Below, one piece after another: positions 54,501-64,000 of a stretch of DNA of 64,000 nucleotides. Where the stretch lies: NCBI RefSeq assembly GCF_021347895.1, contig NC_067113.1:47283474-47347473 (forward strand), in the 5' to 3' direction. A model generated the notes under the pieces. It saw nothing but the letters and a program-made list of their open reading frames with translations. It was not told the DNA's origin and searched no databases. The DNA comes from Acanthochromis polyacanthus (taxonomy: Eukaryota; Chordata; Actinopteri; Pomacentridae). The stretch's first letter is position 1, and each line of letters opens with the position of its first letter. The position numbers and the translations under genes are program-made.

Positions 54501-55855
54501 CCACCTAAGAAGCTCTATTCAGTATACACACTGCCCTGCTTCTTTTTACCAGGTTGCCATGGAGATGTTGTTCACGGGGACTCCCATCTCTGCCCATGAT
54601 GCTTTGCTGCACGGTCTGGTCAGTAAGGTGGTGCCAGAGGAGCGACTGGAAGAGGAAACTTTATCCATCGCAAAGAGAGTTTGTCAGGCCAGTCGACCTG
54701 TCGTCGCTCTCGGAAAGGCCACTTTCCAAAGGTGAGAGTTGATATACAAACTCTTTTTCACAGTGGTTCTCAGAAGCACAGCTATAAGTGATCATTCCTT
54801 TCAAACATGCATTCTTTTCCTAAATTCGAACAGCATCTGAACTTGTCAACTTCATGTCTGAATGAACTCCATGAACATTTTTGTGTGAAAACTAGTAGAT
54901 ACTAGGAACACAAACTTGGACTGCATGGAGTCACATGAATAGATAAGACACTAGCATTATGCTTTGAGTTGTGTGAAAGCATTTAGGGAACATTTTCACA
55001 CATTTCTTCACCAATATTCTGCTCAAAAATGATTCTCCTTCACTTTGTACAATTTCACATTTATTGCAAACTTTGATGTGATGAAGACGGTCTGTAACTG
55101 GTCGCATTAATGAGACTCCTCAATAATCACTTTATTCCAGGTTTTGACTAATAGGAGCTGAAGTTTAGTTTGTTGCTCCCACTGTTTAGGAATATTTCAT
55201 CTAAGTTTATCAAATTGTTGCTCCCAGCTGCTAAGAGCTATTTCCTTTAAGTTTATTTAATTGTTGCTCAGAATTTTAGGATCATTTCCTCAAAGTATAT
55301 TAAATTATGGCTCCCAGCTGTTTGGGACTATTTCCTCTAAGTTTATTAAGTTATTAATCCGAACTATTTATATCTCTAGTTGTATTAAATTGTTGCTCCC
55401 AACTGTTTAGGACTATTTCCTCTGAGTTTATTAAAGACCCACCTCCTACATCTGAATGACAGAAGGCCGTCACTTTAGCAGGTTAATGAAGCAGAAATAC
55501 TGCATATCCCATATCTGAGTAGGGCTTTACTGTTGGCCATATCACTGTCCAATTGGGAAGGGTAATGGCTAAATCCAAACTATAAGAAATACTAAACATT
55601 TACCGTCATTATCAGGATTCTTCATGTGAAAACATTTGAAAAATTGTAATTTACACATTTACGTTTTCCTCCATGTGTTGTTTTCTCCCCTATCTCTAAA
55701 GACAAATGGCTCAGGGTCGGGATGCAGCGTACGCCACCGCCTCCAAGGTGATGGTCGACAACCTGGCTCTGACTGACGGCCAGGAGGGCATCCGGGCCTT
55801 CATCGAGAAACGCAAACCAATGTGGAGCCACAAAGTAGAAAAAGCCCACGACTGA
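51419..55855 (+). CDS. echdc3: echdc3: enoyl-CoA hydratase domain-containing protein 3, mitochondrial
   Basis: Six exons (51419-51558, 52982-53103, 53182-53279, 54113-54313, 54553-54731, 55702-55855) total 894 nt, or 297 aa; human ECHDC3 has 303. An arginine-rich presequence without acidic residues (MAVSILSRGLGLFRLSRRTT) precedes a crotonase-fold domain: NNPKKRNALSLSML, the first oxyanion-hole segment FSSGHDLKEL, the second in GVATAAGCQLVASCD, then FATPGVNVGLFCS and ALLHGLVSKVVPEE. The family is hydratase/isomerase-like; the ECHDC3 substrate is not settled. Introns are in frame, and all are GT-AG except intron 3, where the only frame-preserving donor that keeps the conserved residues is GC (GAG|gctagt). 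Exon 1 is the right edge of the tandem duplication; its truncated twin is at 33574. Confidence 0.95.
52982..53103 (+). CDS. echdc3: echdc3 exon 2
   Basis: Codes (R)RIILNNPKKRNALSLSML through SSDDLRVIIIS(A). Acceptor gtcttccag; donor TCAG|gtgggt, phase 1. Confidence 0.94.
53182..53279 (+). CDS. echdc3: echdc3 exon 3 with apparent GC donor
   Basis: Codes (A)KGPVFSSGHDLKELTSAQG through VFHTCAE. The next exon resumes VMTLIQDIPVPVIA as in mammals, which puts the donor at 53280-53281 = GC (GAG|GCTAGT). An in-frame GT exists at AAG|gtgttc (53,258) but using it would delete seven residues conserved in length. It is separated from exon 2 by only 78 nt. Confidence 0.85.
53910..54082 (+). mobile_element. 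SINE/LINE-type 3' module (V- or Deu-SINE-like)
   Basis: AAAATTTCATCCAAATCTGT followed by TTTTTGAGTAATGTTGCTAA and CAGACGGACAGACAGACA is a module found very widely in fish genomes at SINE/LINE 3' ends. It lies just before echdc3 exon 4. The class is assigned by memory of the pattern only. Confidence 0.5.
54113..54313 (+). CDS. echdc3: echdc3 exon 4: oxyanion-hole segment
   Basis: Codes VMTLIQDIPVPVIAMVNGVA, then AAGCQLVASCDVAVVTEKS and FATPGVNVGLFCSTPAVAI, ending RAIPRK. Phase 0 at both ends, 67 codons. Donor AAG|gtaaga. Confidence 0.96.
54553..54731 (+). CDS. echdc3: echdc3 exon 5
   Basis: Codes VAMEMLFTGTPISAHDALLH through RPVVALGKATFQ(R). Acceptor ttttaccag; donor AG|gtgaga, phase 2. Confidence 0.95.
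55702..55855 (+). CDS. echdc3: echdc3 exon 6 (C-terminus)
   Basis: Codes (R)QMAQGRDAAYATASKVMVD through GQEGIRAFIEKRKPMWSHK to the TGA at 55853-55855. The KRKPMWSH end matches the mammalian C-terminus. Confidence 0.95.
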
Positions 55856-56446
55856 TGGACTTTATTTATTCAACCTGCAATAATCTAGCAATGATCCTGA
55901 TTTTTAGTCGCTGCTGTGGAGAAATCAGCACCAAAGCCCCAGTCTATGATTGGGCTAGCTGCTTGTAAAAATGTACATTTGTAATTTTTAAAATAACGAG
56001 AATGGAAATATGAACTGTTGACTTCAACTTCCATGAGGATTTGCCCTTTTTTGTTCCTTTTAAGTAGCTGAGCCGTTATGTGCCTTAAAAGCTGCAGTTT
56101 GATAACAAAAAGAAAAAACTCCAGACAGTGGATGAAAGACAGTAATAGACTCATGATGCTAAAGAATGCTGCTATTTGTCTAATCTTACATGCATTAGTT
56201 AGTTACAGATTGCGTGACTGAAAAGTTCTGTTTATTTTCTGCTTTGATTCTTGCATAAAAAATATGCATATAAACTTGATAGATTTAAAGTCCGGTTTCT
56301 GCATTCTGTGTCAATTTTAAACTAAAAAGGGATTCGGCGCAGATACTATTTTAAAATGATGAAAACTGATGTCCTTAACATAAAGCCATGATATCATGTT
56401 TTCTACAAGTTGCCAGTATTGCAAAGAACCATAAAGATCAAATAAA
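55856..56446 (+). terminator. echdc3: echdc3 3'UTR with polyadenylation signal
   Basis: The AATAAA at 56441-56446 is the clearest signal after the stop. Weaker A-rich variants lie around 56,260. Confidence 0.5.
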
Positions 56447-57029
56447 AACTGGATAACAAAATCTGGTGTATGAAAAAATGGTTTGTTTATTTCTCTTTTT
56501 TTTTTTTTTTTTTTACTATTTTGAATTTGCAAATTGAATAGGACATTAGCATTCTTGTTTGGATTAGGGGGTGATGTAAAATTAAACGTGAAGAATTCAA
56601 AAATTTTTAATTTTTAAGATTTTATATGTTTTCAGACGTGGGAGTTCTTGTATTTTCACCCTCAAATGAGCCATTTTAAAGAACCACTGTGTCCAGAAAC
56701 ATGTCCCACAGCCATGAAATTTAGTAAACCCAGAGAAAGAGTTTCCAGGTGATTGAATGATTGATTGGCTCAACTAGAGGCCAAAGTATTAATTATTGGG
56801 CCTTGAATGTGGAATAAAAAGTGCCAAATTCTCAAGTGAAAGATGTGTTTGGGCCGCAGGAAGTTCTTGTATGTGTGTAAAAATGGATGTTTCCATATTT
56901 CCAACTAAAAATACAGTTGAGAGTTGACATTTCACCAACGTGTATGGCCTCTAACATCAGTAGAATATGATGTGGGGTAAGTATGACAAGACGCCAGTCT
57001 TTTTTTTTTATCCATTTGACAAGATGACC

Positions 57030-57500
57030 ATGAAAAGTGGTGTTCGCAGAAGTCTATATGTTGTCACTAAACACTACAAGGACAAACATATTTGAACACC
57101 CATCTGAAGGAATCAGGTGAGACTAAGAGAAAAAGGATTGTTGCTGCTCAGAAAACGGGAGAAATTTCTGAAAGCGTTTCCAAGTGAGAAGTATAATCAA
57201 AAAGTTTATAGAGAGCCACAGAGTACAGAACAAGATTGGCAGAAGTGAAACATTTCAAAGACTGGAAAGAAAATTAGTGCAAGATATGTCTAAAAACCTG
57301 ACAACAGAATGTGAATTTAAATCTCAAAGAAGACAGTGGTGCTTTCAAAATTCCCTGCTCTGTTAACCTGCACCTGGGAAATACTGTTGCAGTGCTGCAA
57401 GCCGTCTGTTGTTTTAAGTTTCGTGCTATGGTGTTAAAATTCCCCTTCATTAGAAACAGTCCAATCCATCGGTGTCCATGTACTTTTGAACCACAAGTTG
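57030..57500 (+). mobile_element. Degenerate Tc1-like transposase remnant
   Basis: Around 57,140-57,200 the + strand reads RIVAAQKTGEISESVSK-like sequence, recalling the helix-turn-helix start of Tc1 transposases. Near 57,478 a motif GTCCATGTACTTTTGAACCA looks like a Tc1-type terminus. Many stops. Confidence 0.4.
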
Positions 57501-60500
57501 CTTTTATGTTGTCAATGTCACACTATAACTGTAATATTTAAAATGTCACAGTTGAGTATTTCGTCCAAAATGTGACAAAAAATGTCATAGTTTAGTATAT
57601 CGTCCGAAAATGGAAAAAAAACAACATAGTTTAGTATGTGCGTCCGAAAATGGACAAAAACGTCATGGTTTAGTATGTCGTCTGAAAATTGTCAAAAAAC
57701 ATCATAGCTTAGTATGTCGTCAAAAATGGACAAAAAAACGTCACAGTTTAGTATGTCGTCAAAATGGACAAAAATGGCATTCTGTGTCTGAAAATGAACA
57801 AAAACGTCATAGTTTAGTATGTCGTCCGAAAATGAACAAAAACGTCATAGTTTAGTATGTCGTCTGAAAATGGACAAAAACGTCATAGTTTAGTATGTCG
57901 TCAAAATGGACAAAAATGGCATTCTGTGTCTGAAAATGAACAAAAACGTCAGTTTAGTATGTCGTCCGAAAATGAACAAAAACGTCATAGTTTAGTATGT
58001 CGTCTGAAAATGGACAAAAACGTCATAGTTTAGTATGTCGTCAAAATGGACAAAAATGGCATTCTGTGTCTGAAAATTAACAAAAACGTCATAGTTTAGT
58101 ATGTCGTCCAAAAATGGACAAGAAATGTCATAGCTTGGTATGTCATCCGAAAATGGACAAAAAACGTCATAGTTTAGTATGTCGTCCGAAAATGGACAAA
58201 AATGTCACAGTTTAGTATGTCTACCGAAAATGGACAAAAACGTCATACTTTAGTATGTAGTCAAAATGGACAAAAATGGCATTCTGTGTCTGAAAATGAA
58301 CAAAAACATCATAGTTTAGTATGTCGTCAAAAATGGACAAAATGTCAGAGTTTAATATGTCGTCTGAAAATGGACAAAAACGTCATAGTTTAGTATGTCG
58401 TCAAAATGGACAAAAATGGCATTCTGTGTCTGAAAATGAACAAAAACGTCATAGTTTAGTATGTCGTCTGAAAATGGACAAAAACGTCATAGTTTAGTAT
58501 GTCGTCCGAAAATGGACAAAAAACGTCATAGTTTAGTATGTCATCCAAAAATGGACAAGAAATGTCATAGTTTAGTATGTCGTCCAAAAATGGACAAGAA
58601 ATGTCATAGCTTGGTATGTCGTCCGAAAATGGACAAAAACGTCATAGTTTAGTATGTCGTCCGAAAATGGACAAAAAGTCATAGTTTAGTAAGTTGTCCA
58701 AAAATGGACAAAAAAACGTCATAGTTTAGCATGTCGACGAAAAATGTCGTAGTTTAGTATGTCGTCAAAAATGGACAAAAAATGGCATTCAGTGTCTGAA
58801 AATGAACAAAAATGTCATTGTTCTGTATGAAGTCTGAAAATGGACAAAAACGTCATAGTTTAGTATGTCGTCCGTCGTTCAAAAATCGACAAAAAACGTC
58901 ATCGTTTAGTATGTCATTCGAAAATGGACAAAAAAAAGTCATCGTTTAGTATGTCATCCGAAAATGGACAAAAAACGTCATAATTTAGTATGTAGTCAAA
59001 AATGGATATAAACGTCATTGTTTAGGATGTCATCCGAAAATGGATTAAAAAAACGTCATACTTCAATATGTCGTCCGAAAAATAACAACAAATGTCATAG
59101 TTTAGTATGTCGTCCGAAAAATAACAACAAATGTCATAGTTTAGTATGTCATCCGAAAATGGACAAAAAACGTCATAGTTTAGTCTGTCATCCGAAAATA
59201 GACAAAAAGTCATAGTTTAGTAAGTTGTCCAAAAATGGACAAAAAAACGTCATAGTTTAGTATGTCGTCTGAAAATGGACAAAAAAAGTCATAGTTTAGT
59301 ATGTCATCCGAAAATGGACAAAAAGTCATAGTTTAGTAAGTTGTCCAAAAATGGACAAAAAAACGTCATAGTTCAGCATGTCGACGAAAAATGTCGTAGT
59401 TTAGTATGTCGTCAAAAATGGACAAAAATGGCATTCAGTGTCTGATAATGAACAAAAACGTCATTGTTCTGTATGAAGTCTGAAAATGGACAAAAACGTC
59501 ATAGTTTAGTATGTCGTCCGAAAAGTGATAGTTTAGTATGTCGTCCAAAAATGGACAAGAAATGTCATAGCTTGGTATGTCGTCCGAAAATGGATAAAAA
59601 CGCCAGAGTTTAGTATGTCGTCCGAAAATGGACAAAAAATGTCATAGTTTAGTATGTCGTCAAAAATAGTTTAGTATGTCATCCGAAAATGGACAAAAAC
59701 CGTCATAGTTTAGTCTGTCATCCGAAAATAGACAAAAAGTCATAGTTTAGTAAGTTGTCCAAAAATGGACAAAAAACCGTCATAGTTTAGTATGTCGTCT
59801 GAAAATGGACAAAAAAACGTCATAGTTTAGTATGTCATCCGAAAATGGACAAAAAGTCATAGTTTAGTATGTTGTCAAAAATGGACAAAAAACGTCATAG
59901 TTTAGTATGTCATCCGAAAATGGACAAAAAGTCATAGTTTAGTAAGTTGTCCAAAAATGGACAAAAAAACGTCATAGTTTAGTATGTCGTCCAAAAATGG
60001 ACAAGAAATGTCATAGCTTGGTATGTCGTCCGAAAATGGATAAAAACGCCAGAGTTTAGTATGTCGTCCAAAAATTGAAAAAAATGTCATAGTTTAGTAT
60101 GTCGTCCGAAAATGAACAAAAACGTCATAGTTTAGTATGTCGTCTGAAAATGGACAAAAACGTCATAGTGCAGTATGTCGTCCGAAAATGGACAAAAAAC
60201 GTCATAGTTTAGTATGTCGTCCGAAAATGGACAAAAAACGTCATAGTTTAGTATGTCGACGAAAAATGTCGTAGTTTAGTATGTCGTCAAAAATGGACAA
60301 AAAACGGCATTCAGTGTCTGAAAATGAACAAAAACGTCATTATTCTGTATGAAGTCTGAAAATGGACAAAAAACGTCATAGTTTAGTATGTCGTCCAAAA
60401 ATGGACAAGAAATGTCATAGTTTAGTATGTCGTCCAAAAATGGACAAGAAATGTCATAGCTTGGTATGTCATCCGAAAATGGATAAAAAACGTCATAGTT

Positions 60501-63477
60501 TAGTATGTCGTCCGAAAATGAACAAAAATGTCAGAGTTTATTATGTCGTCTGAAAATGGACAAAAACGTCATAGTTTAGTATGTTATCAAAATGGACAAA
60601 AATGGCATTCTGTGTCTGAAAATGAACAAAAACGTCATAGTTTAGTATGTCGTCCGAAAATGAACAAAAACGTCATAGTTTAGTATGTCGTCTGAAAATG
60701 GACAAAAACGTTATAGTTTAGTATGTCGTCTGAAAATGGACAAGAAATGTCATAGTTTAGTATGTCGTCTGAAAACGGACAAAAAATGTCACAGTTTAGT
60801 ATTTCGTCCGAAAATGGACAAAAACATCATAGTTTAGTATGTCGTCCAAAAATGGACAAAAAATGGCATTCAGTGTCTGAAAATGAACAAAAACGTCATT
60901 GTTCTGTATGAAGTCTGAAAATGGACAAAAACGTCATAGTTTAGTATGTCGTCCGAAAAGTGATAGTTTAGTATGTCGTCCGAAAATGGACAAAAAACGT
61001 CATAGTTTAGTATGTCGACGAAAAATGTCGTAGTTTAGTATGTCGTCAAAAATGGACAAAAAACGGCATTCAGTGTCTGAAAATGAACAAAAACGTCATT
61101 ATTCTGTATGAAGTCTGAAAATGGACAAAAACGTCATAGTTTAGTATGTCGTCCGAAAATGGACAAAAAACGTCATAGTTTAGTATGTCGTCCAAAAATG
61201 GACAAGAAATGTCATAGTTTAGTATGTCGTCCAAAAATGGACAAGAAATGTCATAGCTTGGTATGTCATCCGAAAATGGATAAAAAACGTCATAGTTTAG
61301 TATGTCGTCCGAAAATGAACAAAAATGTCACAGTTTAGTATGTCTACCGAAAATGGACAAAAACGTCATAGTTTAGTATGTAGTCAAAATGGACAAAAAT
61401 GGCATTCTGTGTCTGAAAATGAACAAAAACATCATAGTTTAGTATGTCGTCAAAAATGAACAAAAATGTCAGAGTTTATTATGTCGTCTGAAAATGGACA
61501 AAAACGTCATAGTTTAGTATGTCGTCAAAATGGACAAAAATGGCATTCTGTGTCTGAAAATGAACAAAAACGTCATATTTTAGTATGTCGTCTGAAAATG
61601 GACAAAAACGTTACAGTTTAGTATGTCGTCTGAAAATGGACAAAAAATGTCATAGTTTGGTATGTCGTCTGAAAACGGACAAAAAATGTCATAGTTTAGT
61701 ATTTCGTCCGAAAATGGACAAAAACATCATAGTTTAGTATGTCGTCCAAAAATGGACAAAAAACATTATAGTTTAGTATGTCGTCCGAAAATGAACAATA
61801 ACATCATAGTTCAGCATGCTGTCTAAAAATGGACATAAGCACCATAGTTTAATATGTCCTCCGAAAATGGACAAAAAACGTCAGAGTTTAGTATGTCTAC
61901 CGAAAATGGACAAAAAAGTCATAGTGTAGTATGTCGACAAAAATGGACAAAAAACGGCATTCAGTGTCCGAAAATTAACAAAAACGTCATAGTTCAGTAT
62001 GAAGTCTGAAAATGGACAAAAACGTCATAGTTTAGTATGTCATCCAAAAATGGACAAAAACGTCATAGTTTAGTATGTTGTCAAAAATAGTTTAGTATGT
62101 CGTCCGAAAATGGACAAAAAATGTCATAGTTTAGTATGTCGTCCATAAATGGACAAGAAATGTCATAGCTTGGTATGTCGTCCGAAAATGGATAAAAAAC
62201 GTCAAAGCTTAGTATTTCTTTCGAAAATGGACAAAAATGTCATAGTTTAGTATGTTGTCAAAAATGGACAAAAACGTCATTGTTTAGTATGTCGTCTGAA
62301 AATGGACAAAAAAACGTCATAGTTTAGTATGTCGTCCGAAAATGGACAAAAATGTCATAGTTTAGTATTTCGTCCGAAAATGGACAAAAACGTCAGAGTT
62401 CAGTATGTCGTCTGAAAATGGACAAAAAATGTCATAGTTTGGTATGTCGTCTGAAAACGGACAAAAAATGTCATAGTTTGGTATGTCTACCAAAAATGGA
62501 CAAAAAATGTCATAGTTTAGTATGTCGTCAAAAATGGACAAAAAACGGCATTCGGTGTCCGAAAATTAACACAAACGTCATAGTTCAGTATGAAGTCTGA
62601 AAGTGGACAAAAATGTCATAGTTTAGTATGTCGTCCGAAAATGGACAAAAATGTCATAGCATAGTATGTCGTCCGAAAATGGACAAAAAATATCATAGTT
62701 TAGTATGTCATCAAAAATGGACAAAAAACGGCATTCAGTGTCCGAAAATTAACAAAAATGTCATAGTTCAGTATGAAGTCTGAAAAAGGACAAAAAACGT
62801 CATAGTTTAGTATGTCGTCCGAAAATGGACAAAAATGTCATGTTTAGTATGTCGTCAAAAATAGTTTAGTATGTCGTCCGAAAATGGACAAAAAACGTCA
62901 TAGTTTAGTCTGTCGTCTGAAAATGGACAAAAAAAGTCATAGTTTAGTATGTCATCCAAAAATGGACAAAAAGTCATAGTTTAGTAAGTTGTCCAAAAAT
63001 GGACAAAAAAACGTCATAGTTTAGTATGTCGTCTGAAAATGGACAAAAAAACGTCATAGTTTAGTATGTCATCCGAAAATGGACAAAAAGTCAGAGTTTA
63101 GTAAGTTGTCCAAAAATGGACAAAAAATCGTCATAGTTTAGCATGTCGACGAAAAATGTCGTAGTTTAGTATGTCGTCAAAAATGGACAAAAAATGGCAT
63201 TCAGTGTCTGAAAATGAACAAAAACGTCATTGTTCTGTATGAAGTCTGAAAATGGACAAAAACGTCATAGTTTAGTATGTCGTCCGAAAATGGGCAAGAA
63301 ACGTCATAGTTTAGTATGTCGTCAAAAATAGTTTAGTATGTCGTCCAAAAATGGACAAAAATGTCATAGTTTAGTATGTTGTCCAAAAACGGACAAGAAA
63401 CGTCATAGTTCCGTATGTCGTCTGAAAATGGACAAAAAATGTCATAGTTTAGTATGACGTCAAAAATGGAATTAATC

Positions 63478-63648
63478 CACGGTACCCGTATAGCTCAATG
63501 AGTTCAGCCGGTGAACCACATATAAGAGCTGGTCTCCGATGCAGCGGCCTGGGTTCGATTCCCACCTGCGGCCCTTTCCTGCATGACTTTTCCCCCGATT
63601 CCTGTCAAATAAAGCTAATAAAGGCCCAAAAACAAAATGTTAAAAAAA
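63478..63648 (+). mobile_element. tRNA-derived SINE, copy 1, in the minisatellite
   Basis: Shows a pol III A box-like TAGCTCAATGAG (63490-63501), a B box GGTTCGATTCC (63552-63562), a tRNA-like 3' stem, then CCTTTCCTGCATGACTTTTC and an AATAAAGGCCCAAAAA-type tail. This is a common fish tRNA-SINE layout. Not a functional tRNA. Confidence 0.85.
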
Positions 63649-63727
63649 ACATCAAAGTTTAGTATGTCATCCGAAAATGGACAAAAAATGTCATAGTTTA
63701 GTATGTCATCAAAAATGGACACAATAA

Positions 63728-63887
63728 AGGGTGCCATATAGCTCAATGAGTTCAGCTGGTGAACCACATATAGGAGCTGGTCTCCGATGCAGCAGCCTGG
63801 GTTCGATTCCCACTTGTGGCCCTTTCCTGCATGACTTTTCCCCCGCTTCCTGTATAATAAAGGCCCAAAAACAAAATGTTAAAAAAA
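63728..63887 (+). mobile_element. tRNA-derived SINE, copy 2, in the minisatellite
   Basis: About 90% like copy 1 (B box GGTTCGATTCC at 63800-63810), with a shorter tail. It starts at the same phase of the repeat unit (after CAAAAATGGA), suggesting that it arose by duplication of an array segment holding copy 1, not by a new insertion. Confidence 0.85.
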
Positions 63888-64000
63888 GTGTACAAAAAAC
63901 ATCACAGTTTAGTATGTCATCCGAAAATGGACAAAATGTCATAGTTTCATAAGTTGTCCGAAAATGGACAAAAACGTCACAGTTTAGTATGTTGTCCAAA

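Larger units (their letters stand above)
57541..64000. repeat. Giant minisatellite, about 38-39 bp unit, more than 6.4 kb
   Basis: Roughly 165 units of a consensus formed by GTCATAGTTTAGTATGTCGT followed by CCGAAAATGGACAAAAAAC. The array continues past the window end. Units vary (CGTCATAG/TGTCATAG, GTCGTCC/GTCATCC/GTCGTCAAAAA) and are organised in higher-order blocks. Each unit has a small GTCC-GAAAAT-GGAC dyad. Because many units are 39 nt, frames stay open as 13-residue repeats (HSLVCRPKMDKKR); these are by-products, not genes. Confidence 0.97.

Noticed and set aside
63490..63570. Possible functional tRNA gene
   Set aside because: A and B boxes are present but the cloverleaf is degenerate, there is a SINE body and AATAAAGG tail, and a second copy lies 250 bp away.
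57541..64000. CRISPR-like look of the regular repeats, and the 60-96-codon frames inside them
   Set aside because: Repeat units are contiguous with no unique spacers and the genome is a vertebrate. The frames are 13-residue translations of the repeat, present on both strands and broken by unit variants.

Overview
The window is vertebrate nuclear DNA, almost certainly from a teleost, probably a percomorph. It is AT-rich, its genes are split by GT-AG introns, and it carries fish-type repeats: Tc1/mariner remnants, L2-like LINEs, a tRNA-derived SINE with an AATAAAGGC tail, MITEs and very large minisatellites. All recognised single-copy genes lie on the + strand.

Layout. (1) 1-9.9 kb: the 3' end of abcc9 (SUR2, the regulatory subunit of vascular and muscle KATP channels), covering the C-terminal part of NBD2. 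It ends in two alternative last exons of equal length, one SUR2A-type (7354-7491) and one SUR2B-type (9756-9893). (2) 9.9-17.3 kb: gene-free spacer. (3) 17.7-27.4 kb: kcnj8 (Kir6.1, the pore partner of SUR2) in six coding exons, 419 aa in total. Its introns hold a 1.94-kb TIR element and LINE fragments. (4) 27.43-51.5 kb: a tandem duplication whose unit runs from the kcnj8 3'UTR to echdc3 exon 1. Each copy carries one intact, intronless TRIM gene (RING, B-box, coiled coil, PRY-SPRY; 456 and 455 aa). The junction at 33,648-33,650 fuses the echdc3 promoter and presequence codons to the kcnj8 3'UTR and makes a 48-codon chimeric ORF. Copy 2 later took in a 709-bp near-perfect palindrome and a 10.7-kb island of nested transposons, which includes a 1.75-kb solo LTR, a THAP fragment and a SWIM-finger gene fragment. 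(5) 51.4-55.9 kb: intact echdc3 (mitochondrial enoyl-CoA hydratase/isomerase-like protein, 297 aa, six exons). A repeat carrying a perfect CTCF consensus sits in its promoter. (6) 57.5-64 kb: a minisatellite of about 38-39 bp period that runs off the window, with two SINE copies inside it.

Together: abcc9 and kcnj8 form the conserved head-to-tail KATP gene pair, whose products co-assemble. The TRIM pair is a recently duplicated, possibly interferon-responsive E3-ligase-type locus wedged between kcnj8 and echdc3. No wholly new system is proven. The strongest novelties are the duplication-born chimeric microprotein ORF with a long hairpin in its predicted transcript, the Russian-doll transposon island, the extra introns of kcnj8 and the CTCF-bearing repeat. 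All splice sites were read by eye and no similarity search was run.
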